Shown here piece after piece: positions 54,795-64,000 of a stretch of 64,000 bases of DNA. A program made the translations under genes and the position numbers. The notes under the pieces are model-generated. The model was not told where the DNA came from and did not search any database. It worked only from the letters and a program-made list of their open reading frames with translations. The stretch comes from Lactuca virosa (Eukaryota > Streptophyta > Magnoliopsida > Asterales > Asteraceae). The stretch is taken from NCBI GenBank assembly GCA_928212115.1, contig CAKMRJ010005523.1, forward strand, positions 243,826,600-243,890,599, given 5' to 3'. Within the stretch, counting starts at the first letter, position 1, and every line of letters begins with the position of its first letter.

Positions 54795-55364
54795 CTTTCG
54801 GTCATAAAGTTTAAAGATGAAAGATTGGTAAGATATCGGTGGTAGTTATGAATGTCATAAGAATTGTATTTTGAGTGTATCATGCTCCGTAAGTGTTTTG
54901 TAATTAATTCATAATTGAAGTTTATGTGAAAAATAAACTTATGAATTTTCAACAGTGACTACCCTCACTGAAATTTTGTGGCTTGATTTGCAGTTATTAG
55001 TTGTGATGATAGACATGATAAACTTAACACATAGTGTGAGTAGTGTAGTCACTAACTCACTAAGTTATATTAGTTTCTTAGTTATTAGTGTGACGTATAT
55101 GGTGCTCTCTAGTTTGTTTTCTGATTGGGTCAGGTTTGTTATCGATGTATCTAGTGCCTTTCTCTTCGTTTGATCCTTTCTCGGAATTCTCCTTGTGAAC
55201 CCTCCTTTGGTTAAGCCTCAACTCTTATGTTGACTATTGTAATGGAGTGGTTACATCTACCTATGTTGTTCGTGCGAGAATGGGAATGTCTAAAGAATCT
55301 ACGAGATTAATAAAATATTTTTATTAAAAGTAAACTTTTACGAGAATGATCCTTACCGGGTCTT

Positions 55365-55546
55365 TCTATAATTACTTAGTGTATACAGATTATATATAAT
55401 CCAGATCAAATAGACATTCGAATAAGTGATCCTACACTAAAACCACAACCAAACAAGGAACAGGAAGTAGAGTGAAAATCACCAATTCTAAGTCTATAAA
55501 ATCTCAATTATATATAACCTTAATGTATACACTCGGTAATTATAGA
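55365..55546 (-). other. Nested palindrome, Gypsy-3 leader copy (copy 6)
   Basis: Outer arms TCTATAATTAC and AGTGTATACA pair with TGTATACACT and GTAATTATAGA (2 mismatches). Then TTATATATAAT/ATTATATATAA, TAGAC/GTCTA, GAAT...GTGA/TCAC...ATTC and inner CACT/AGTG. Loop AAAACCACAACCAAACAAGG. Confidence 0.75.
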
Positions 55547-55839
55547 CTAACCAGTAAAGGTCTTTTAGTTTTTACATGAGTTAATTATTGTACCTAAAAT
55601 ACTCCTATAGTATTTTAACTTTATGTTTTGTTCTAACATTTCTTTGTACATAGGGTTGGTAAATTTTAGAATTGCTGCAACACCACTATCACTCCCAAAC
55701 ACATGTTGGTCGTATCTCAAATAAATATAGTTGATCAGGCTATATTTATTCCAGATATGATTACATAACTGTCCAGGTTTGACTGTAGTGTCCAACATCC
55801 AAATACTTTTGTTTTGTTCTTCTTGTGATACTTGGTCTA

Positions 55840-55914
<75 letters not shown>
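55840..55914. repeat. (TA)n microsatellite
   Basis: Uninterrupted TA dinucleotides in the Gypsy-3 leader. Confidence 0.95.
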
Positions 55915-55915
<1 letters not shown>

Positions 55916-56032
55916 TTTTATAAAATATTGTTATATTTTAAAGTATAATTCTTGGTCAGAGTGTTTTAGTCCCATTGCATTTATAGTTGTATATCTTTTA
56001 TAGGTTGATATACTTAGTTCACTATAAACAAT

Positions 56033-56044
56033 GCTATGATACCA
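56033..56044 (-). promoter_or_regulatory. Gypsy-3 primer binding site
   Basis: The minus strand reads TGGTATCATAGC, one change from the tRNA-Met complement, adjacent to the LTR. Confidence 0.75.
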
Positions 56045-56047
56045 ATC

Positions 56048-57156
<1,109 letters not shown>

Positions 57157-57630
57157 TTATCCCCCCGTTAAAGGGATTTTCGTCCCGAAATTCGAATTAT
57201 GAGTGGCTACTAGGAATTGGGAAAGAAGTGAGTACTTCGATTTCTTATTAACTTCTATTTCTTAAGTGAATTTCTAATCCTTGCTGGTGTTCCAGTGGAT
57301 CTTCACTTTTGCGGCTGCTGTTTTGATCGGTAGAAAGTACGTGGGTTTGATTTAATTAACTACGTTATCCAACTGGTAAGATGTCCACTCGTAGTTCTGG
57401 GCAACTTTTGTCCTGAAGTTCATAGTAGGATTTATACCTGATCCATCTATCATTACCTCGTGTATACAAGTTGTATATAATTAAGATTAATAAGACGGTC
57501 GGATGTGCGGCTCTGCCCCAGGTCCACAACCAAACAAGGAACAGGAGATAGGGCGGAAGCACACATCCCAGGTCTATAGAATCTTAATTATATGTCACTC
57601 TCGCATATACACTTAACAGTGATAGGTTAA
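57157..57630 (-). repeat. Second copy of the Gypsy-3 3' internal region with palindrome copy 7
   Basis: Near-identical to 52270-52735. The palindrome is at 57460-57612. Confidence 0.85.
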
Positions 57631-57855
57631 CCGTATTTTTCCCTAGCCTCTGTGCTTGAACTTGACTTGCTGCATATGTGGTATTTCCAAAAGGTCTACT
57701 GTGAATACTTCGGGAAGTCACGGACTTCCGGAATATCCTCGGTGTTTTTCGCTTTAAGTTTCTTGTCTATGGAATAAGCTAGGAAGACGTGGTACCCCTC
57801 GCATGGGTACTTCTGAGGTTTTGAAGCGAGAGACGATACAAAGGTTTGCATTAGG
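57631..57855 (-). pseudogene. Second copy of the Gypsy-3 protease-RT linker
   Basis: Matches 52740-52960 and breaks at PNANLRIV-equivalent residues directly into Copia RNase H codons. Confidence 0.75.
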
Positions 57856-59199
57856 GTACTTCCCAACTAGTAGTTGACATCCGCCACTTGTTCTTTTTCT
57901 ATTAATATTGCAACCTCCTAAATCAACATCTAAAAATGCTTGTATGAAGAATCCAGTTTTCAAAGGATCCCACAATCCTAACGAAATTGAGCCTTTGAGA
58001 TATCGAAAAATATTCTTCACTGCAGTTAAGTGTGGTTCTCTGGGATTTGATTGATATCTAGCACAATTACAAACAGAAAACATAATGTCAGGTCGACTTG
58101 CCTTAAGGTAAAGTAACAAACCTATCATGCTTAGGTATAAAGTAAGATCAACAGCAGGTTTATCTAACGAAGGAGAGAGCCTTGTTCCAACCGCCATTGG
58201 TACTCTTAATTTCGTGCTATTCGTCAACCCAAAATTTTCAAGCAGATTCTTTGTATATTTTTCTTGATTGATAAAAATTCCTTCTCTGCTTTGACAAATA
58301 TTCAATCCCAGAAAGTTGTTTACTTTTCCCGTCATGCTCATCTCAAACTGGCTTTTCATTAGATTTTCGAAATCTCTAGACAAAGCAGGGTCAATAGAGC
58401 CAAAAATAATATCATCGACATATATTTGAACAAGCATAAGATGATCCCCAACTTTCTTTCGAAAGAGCGTGGGATCAACTGATCCTTGTTTAAATTTCGA
58501 TTGTTTTAAGAAAGAAGTAAGAGTTGCATACCATGCCCTTGGTGCTTGTTTTAACCCATATACAACTTTATCTAAGATATAACAATGATTAGGGAATTCT
58601 GAATTAATGAAACTTGGAGGTTGTTCAATGTATACTGTTTCTTCAAGTTCTCCATTGAGAAAAGCACATTTGACATCCATCTCATAGACATCAAAATCCT
58701 TGTGTGCTGCATAGGCCAAAAATATTCGAACAGCCTCGAGTCTTGCGACAGGGGTGAAGGTTTCCTCATAGTCTATACCTTCTTGTTACGAATAACCTTT
58801 AACTACAAGCCTAGCTTTGTTTCGAACAACATTGTCATCTTTATCAGCTTTGTTTTTAAAAATCCACTTTAATCCCACAATCAAAACATCTTTTGGTTTG
58901 GGAATCAAACGCCAAACTTTGTTTCGTTCAAATTCAGCAAGTTCAGATTGTATGGAAACAACCCAGTCAGGATGTTCCATAGCAGCCTTGACTAATTTTG
59001 GTTCAATCTTCGAAATAAAGACATTGAACATACAAAATTCTTGATGAGTATTGAGTACCTCATTTTTAGCACGAAGTTGAGCTCTTGTTAGAACTCCACC
59101 TGAAGAATCACCAAGAACTTGTTCCTTTGGATGATTTCTTGTCCATTTGTCCAATGGTGGATATGGTGGATCAAAATCCAATGGTTCATCTTCGAACAT
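57856..59199 (-). pseudogene. Copia-C reverse transcriptase and RNase H start
   Basis: From 59199: MEHPDWVVSIQSELAEFERN, VWRLIPKPKDVLIVGLKWIF, a stop near 58784, FDVYEMDVKCAFLNGELEE, YGLKQAPRAWYATL, the catalytic YVDDIIFGS, FLGLNICQSREGIFINQEKY, and RNase H start FLDVDLGGCNINRKRTSGGC. The IYVDDIIFGS type fits the SIRE/Maximus lineage. Copia sequence ends at 57856 inside RNase H, where Gypsy-3 begins. Confidence 0.88.
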
Positions 59200-59208
59200 T
59201 TCATCATT

Positions 59209-59715
59209 CTATGAACCTGCAACATAATTATTATCATTTAGATCATGAAAAATTTCATATTGATTATTATTCGACATATTTAGCTCCCCCTCGAAAATTT
59301 CATTTTCAGGTTGCTCCCCCTCAACATCTTCATTCATTCTCCTATTCTCCCCCTCGAAAGAATGCTCCCCCTTAACATGAGAATTCGAATGCAAGTGCTC
59401 CCCCTCCACTTGATCATTTTGCATACTTTCGCTATTTCTTGGAGAATGAGATGTCGAGTTTAAATCAAATGCATCTTGAGTAAGTGTCGAACAGTCAGAA
59501 TGCTTTGATGATTCAGGAAGTTGATTATCCTGAGCATTGACTTCAGCATCAGCAGCCCTATCTGGAACACCAAAAATTAAATCATAATCAAAATCAGACG
59601 AATTAAGGCTATCATATTCATCTTTTGATTCATTAATTATTGGTTTTTGTTCGAAACACTTTTCAACTTGTTTGATATATATAATCATCGAAAGTGAGAT
59701 TGAATGTTTCTTCAA
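59209..59715 (-). pseudogene. Copia-C integrase-RT linker with five PPT-like tracts
   Basis: Acidic, low-complexity frame with repeated EGE triplets (VEGEH, FEGEN, VEGEQ, FEGEL). It is flanked by integrase upstream and RT downstream. Each EGE is encoded by GAGGGGGAG or similar, at 59283-59292, 59313-59322, 59345-59354, 59364-59373 and 59397-59406. Confidence 0.7.
59283..59406 (-). promoter_or_regulatory. Array of five polypurine-tract-like motifs (candidate central PPT)
   Basis: The minus strand has GAGGGGGAGC/A or AAGGGGGAGC five times in 124 nt, spaced 19-33 nt. The 3' PPTs of this family read AAAGGGGGAGA. Confidence 0.45.
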
Positions 59716-59917
59716 TTTTCCGAGTTCGTCTATTCAACACTCGATATGCAACCGAATTATGAGAATAACCCAAGAAAATTCATTCGTCAGCTTTGGACTA
59801 AAATTTCGAAAGATTATCCTTGAGATTCATGATAAAACACCTACAACCAAAAACATGAAAGAATTTGACATTAGGTTTTCGGTTATTTATTATTTCATAA
59901 GGAGTAATGTTGAATCT

Positions 59918-60540
59918 TCAATGAATAAACGATCTATTTTGTGTAAAACATGCAGTAGAGACTGCTTCTTCCCAAAGATATTGAGGAAGATTCGCATATG
60001 TGAGCATCGTTCTTGCAGCTTCACAATGAGAACGATTTCGCCTTTCAACAACCCCATTCTGCTGAGGTGTGTAGGGTGAAGAAAAATTATGAGAAATTCT
60101 TTTTTCTATTAAAAACGAATCAAGAACATTGTTCTTAAATTCTGAACCATTGTCACTCTTGATTTTTCGAACTTTCTTCTTCAAACTTGTTTCCATCTTC
60201 TTGATAAAATCAATCATTATTTGAGCAACCTCATATTTTAACCTGAGAAAATAAACCCAAGTAAATCGATAAAAATCATTAACAATGACTAAAATGTACC
60301 ATTTGTTGTTGAGAGTTTCAACAGTCGATGGTCCACAAAGATCAATATGAAGAAGTTCTAATGGTTCAATAATTTTCGAATCGATGGCAATTGGATGTTT
60401 TTGGCGATGTTGTTTCCCTTGTTCGCAAGCTGCACACAAAGTATCATTATCAAATTTTAATAAAGGTAAGCCTCGAACAAGATCATTTACCACCAATTTG
60501 TTAAGATTTCAAAAGTTCAAGTGAGAAAGACGTCGTTGCC
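59918..60540 (-). pseudogene. Copia-C integrase
   Basis: Zinc-finger end RRLSHLNF and CAACEQGKQHRQKHP. Core with all catalytic residues: ELLHIDLCGPS (D), KIKSDNGSEFKNN (D), TPQQNGVVERRN (E), then ARTMLTYANLPQYLWEEAV. A stop between the zinc-finger halves and frameshifts after 59918 inactivate it. The 59716-59917 remainder is decayed integrase C-terminus. Confidence 0.85.
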
Positions 60541-60975
60541 AAAGCCAGCTAACATCTGATGAAGCTTTCGAAAGTAAGCACACAGAGCGAACACCAACAA
60601 TTGGCTTTATGTATAGAGTGAACATGTCTCCTTTTCTTTTGGATTGGAGCAAAACTTCGTTTGTATTGACATTCGAAATAATGCTTCCTTCTACATTAAA
60701 CACCACTTGATTTCCAGTGCCCACAACAAGTTGCGAAACACTAATCAAATTATGTTGAAGACCTTTGACGTAAGCAACACGATTAACAATGAACTTCCCA
60801 TTTGTTACTTTACCATATCCTTTGACTTGACACTTTTGATTGTTACCAAACTTCACAACTCCAACATTTTCCAAACTTCGATAATCACGCACATTCTATT
60901 TCCTTCCATTCATGTGACGAGAGCAACCACTATCAATATACCATTTTTCATCATATTGCTCGTCACATAGAACCT
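60509..60975 (-). pseudogene. Copia-C protease and GAG-pre-integrase domain
   Basis: Active site WYIDSGCSRHM, a stop right after (near 60900), then VGVVKFGNNQKCQVKGYGK, VAYVKGLQHNLISVSQL and the pre-integrase motif SWLWQRRLSHLNF. Aside from the stop the catalytic triad context is normal for Copia. Confidence 0.85.
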
Positions 60976-61371
60976 GCAATCAGTGAAAGAATTTAGGTAC
61001 CCAAGGCTGTTTGGGTCCTTTATTACTAGTTTGAAACACGTTATGGAATGAAGATCCTAAAATCCAATTACGAACTTTAGATTTGACACTATCAATTAAG
61101 TCCACTTCATTTGGTAAAGGCTCAGAAATATAACATTTCGAAAGTTTAGGACTTTCACTGACTTTTTCCTTTTTCTTCTCAGATTGTGGCTTTGTTGCCT
61201 TTTCTTTCGAAACAGGGCGCCATACCTTAACTGAAGATGTCGAGTCTTTCGATGATGAACTGCATTCGACATTTCGTTTAAATACTTTTCATAAGCATTT
61301 TTGATTTGTTGTTGAGAGTATTTTCCTGTTTGATATGAATTTCCTTTGCCTTCAAGCCAAAGATCAATATT
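60976..61371 (-). other. Decayed linker between Copia-C gag extension and protease
   Basis: Fragments of coding sequence in several frames with stops. No domain recognised. Confidence 0.5.
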
Positions 61372-63282
61372 TTACACATTTGATCTACCCTTGGTATACG
61401 AAACTTTGAAAGCTTGTTTCACTGGAGGATTAGGAAAATTTGGTTGTTGAGGTGTGAATTTGACATTTTGTTTTGAATGAAATTCATCAAACTTTTGTTT
61501 TTCAACCTTTGACTCAAAATGTTGTTGAGTAAGATTTCGATGTTGAAAAGATGATAAATTGGTTTTATATGGAAATGATTTTGAAAAACCATTATTGGAA
61601 AACCTTGTTTGATTGTTAGAATGAAACTTCTTCAAAGATGGTGAATTTGACGAATTTGAGAATTTCTTTTCATGAGATGTTTGATTATGATTTCGTGACA
61701 AAAATTTTGTTTCTTGATTTTTGATTTTTGGAAAGTCATTTTGTGAAGTTGATTGAGACAAATGCTTTTTTGACAGAGCGGGATTTTTCTTTATAACTGA
61801 ACTTGATGAAGACATTGTCTTAACCTTTTCAGACATTGTCTTTTCAATATTTTTCTTTTTCAAATCATTTTGATTTTTTCGAAACTCAACAATTTGCCAA
61901 AAGACTTTCTTTCGTGCTTGTCTCTTTGAAATTCCATTTTCTTTCGAAAAATTGTCAATTTGATCTTTAAATTATTGTGGGTTTATTTTCACATTTTGTG
62001 ATTCAACTTCCAATGGTTTTTCAACTTCTTTCGAAATTTTTGATTTTTCTACCCATGTTCGTTGAGGTTTTTGTCTTTGAAAAGTATATGAGTTCTTTGT
62101 TAGATTATTTGCTACAGTACTTTGATTAGAGAAAAAACTTTCATTCGATGTTTGCTTCATATCTTCTTCTACCGATTTGTGAAATTCAGGCTTGATGTTA
62201 TCAACATTCCCAGTAGTAACAAATACTTGATTTGGAAAGATGAGATCATCTGAGCACTTGAAATTTGGATACACTACTGTATTTGTTTCGAGATAATGAG
62301 CACCTTTTTCTTCCAACACGTTGTCGATTTTTTCTGTTTCACCATACACCTGATCAACAACAACTCTTGGAATTTCATTTTCTTTCGAAACATCAGTTGT
62401 TGTGGCTGTTTCTTTCGAAATTTCATCATCATCCTCCTCATCATCACTACTGTCAGTTTGACTATCTCTGACACTTACATGATCGAAATCACAAACTTTC
62501 GAAGTAGAAGCTTGATCAATGTTAGTCTTAACTAACGAAACATTATATTTTCATTTGCCTTTATTCAAAGATGTGACATTAATGACAGACAACTGAGAAC
62601 AATCTATAGATTCTTCTTCCTCAATTTCAATAATTTCGCTAACATTATCAGAATGATCTTCAATATCAGAAAAATTAGATTGAGAATCAGATTTCGAATG
62701 CTCAGTTCTTTTCAAAATTTTTATTTGTTCATTCTTGGTTAAGGTTTCATTCACAATGTCAACTAATTCATTAGCATCCAAATATTCATCAATTTTCACA
62801 ATTTTATAAGCAAACCTATTATCAGGAACTTTATCAAACTCAACTATAGTCTTTTCACAGTCATAGGACACACAATCAATCTTTTCTCTTTCAAAAGCTA
62901 AGAATGGTAATAACTTCCTATGTTGCTCTTTGCTTATATCAGAAGAATGATGTAAAGCAGTTAACTTTGCATATCGTCTTGTAGCTGAATTACAATAAAT
63001 GTTTCTCTGAGCTAACAACATTTGAACCTCATTATTCAAATTGTCCCTATCACACATTGGATTAGTAATTTGCAATTCTAGATATTCTACTCTCATTTTC
63101 TTGGAATCAAACTGCTTCTGTGTCTCTAGTAATTGTGTACTATATTTCTTAGCCTCATTGCTAGTAGAGATAACCAAATTATCAAAATAAGCAACAGTAT
63201 CATCAAAAGCAGTTAATTTAGAATCGTAAGTAGTCAAAGGAATATTAAAAGATTGAAGTATAGAACGTACCTTCGTGGTCAT
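61372..63282 (-). pseudogene. Copia-C gag extension (coiled coil, acidic and Asn/Ser-rich linker)
   Basis: Successive frames: MTTKVRSILQSFNIPLTTYD, ELQITNPMCDRDNLNNEV, LTALHHSSDISKEQHRKLLP, ELVDIVNETLTKNEQIKILK, YPNFKCSDDLIFPNQVFVTT, SFFSNQSTVANNLTKNSYTF, SKENGISKRQARKKVFWQIV, and a Phe/Asn/Ser-rich tail to 61372. It parallels Copia-A up to ARKK, after which Copia-A jumps to ORF3. Stops near 62550 and 61970. Role unknown; it may scaffold Gag or bridge to protease. Confidence 0.75.
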
Positions 63283-63856
63283 TGGTGATTTGTCTCCACT
63301 CTAAGTCATAAAACAACGACCAATAACATTCTCTCCATCTTCTTCCTCAAGCTTTGCATACATCGCCCCATGCGTAGGATTACACATTTCGTCATCATTA
63401 GAGCCTTATGACCACACTTGATGCTTTCCTTTATCATAATCCTCTCCTCTTCCCACCAAAGACAACCCTTTTGCTTTTGCTCTCACTTCCTTGAAACTTC
63501 TCTGTGAGAGTATTCCAGATTTCTTTTGCAGATTTGCAACTACGAACATAGTTATAGACAACTGGAGGAAGAGCACCACGAAGCTCTCTGATACATCTCT
63601 TCTCATTCTTCTTCAGCCTATTTGATTGTTCATTAACACTTTGAGTTGTAGTAGACAAACCAATAGCTTGAATATTTACTGGAGAAAGAACATTTCCAGT
63701 AATACAATCCCAAAGCTCTTCATCCAGTCCATTCAGATAATCTTCCATGCGGTCAGCCCATTGATCATAATATTCTGGAATAAGCATATGAATCTTTGTT
63801 CAAAATCCTAACAAATGAGAAAAAGACATCATCGTGTACATATTGAAGTTCGCCAT
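63283..63856 (-). pseudogene. Copia-C Gag N-terminus with internal deletion
   Basis: The ATG at 63856 starts MANFNMYTMMSFSHLLGF, then a stop; the frame continues MLIPEYYDQWADRMEDYLNG, LRGALPPVVYNYVRSCKSA, WNTLTEKFQGSE. At about 63490 the sequence jumps to the part equivalent to Copia-A 41100, so about 250 codons with most of capsid and the zinc knuckle are missing. Confidence 0.8.
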
Positions 63857-64000
63857 TGATGTACGGACAAATTCTCAGAAAAACTTCAGAAATTTGAGAA
63901 TTAATGGATGAATTGAACAGAAAGAACAAGCAGAACACTCGATTAAACAAACTAGTTGCAGAATCGAATCACAACTGAATATCAAGGATGATTTTCAGTA
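63857..64000 (-). other. Copia-C leader
   Basis: Aligns with the Copia-A leader (42226-42370). In Copia-A the LTR lies 246 nt from the gag ATG, which puts the Copia-C LTR just past the window end. Confidence 0.6.

Larger units (their letters stand above)
54795..56032 (-). other. Gypsy-3 5' leader
   Basis: About 1.2 kb of untranslated sequence containing palindrome copy 6 (55365-55546) and a (TA)n run (55840-55914). Confidence 0.7.

Noticed and set aside
55779..56003. Open frame through the (TA)n run (Tyr-Ile repeats)
   Set aside because: Artefact of a dinucleotide repeat.

Overview
The window is a gene-free stretch of a large, repeat-rich flowering-plant nuclear genome. Families such as the chromovirus LTRs full of ACTCGNCGAGT palindromes and the SIRE-type Copia elements with a long third ORF resemble what I recall from Asteraceae (lettuce tribe). 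That placement is inference from memory, not a search. I see no intact host gene, rRNA or tRNA gene. All recognisable coding sequence belongs to transposable elements, nearly all broken.

Layout. 1-6702: 3' part of a plus-strand Copia element that carries only a decayed gag (TR-GAG-like), ending in a 3' LTR. It sits inside the integrase end of a plus-strand Ty3-gypsy element (6703-8786), which itself interrupts a minus-strand Copia element (8787-11523). 11524-16440: MITEs, a non-autonomous Helitron arm, and a large inverted repeat. 16548-28190: a complete minus-strand chromovirus ('Gypsy-1') with target duplication GTTTG, inserted into a hAT-like MITE and itself carrying two solo LTRs (duplications GGACC and GCAAG). 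28191-37000: MITE remainder, a LINE 3' end, a 312-bp Helitron, and two nested Helitrons. 37026-44195: 5' end of a second minus-strand gypsy ('Gypsy-2'), with a complete 5.3-kb pol-less Copia ('Copia-A') in its leader. 44196 to beyond 64000: a SIRE-like Copia ('Copia-B/C') inserted in the Gypsy-2 LTR and split by 'Gypsy-3' (49584-57855), a gag-only gypsy arranged as LTR-internal-LTR-internal fragment.

How the parts relate. Most copies are defective but keep cis signals: PBS complementary to initiator tRNA-Met, polypurine tracts, LTR termini and TATA boxes. Several could be moved only in trans. Four patterns go beyond ordinary annotation: (1) a nested palindrome with covarying stems in the 5' leaders of all three gypsy families, multiplied in the Gypsy-3 LTR; (2) a hairpin with an invariant 15-nt loop but unrelated stems, three times in the TR-GAG Copia; (3) internal copies of the polypurine tract inside coding sequence of Gypsy-1, the Copia ORF3 and the Copia-C integrase-RT linker; (4) a 67-nt apparent intron between gag and protease of Gypsy-1. 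All are by-eye observations that need folding, alignment and expression data.
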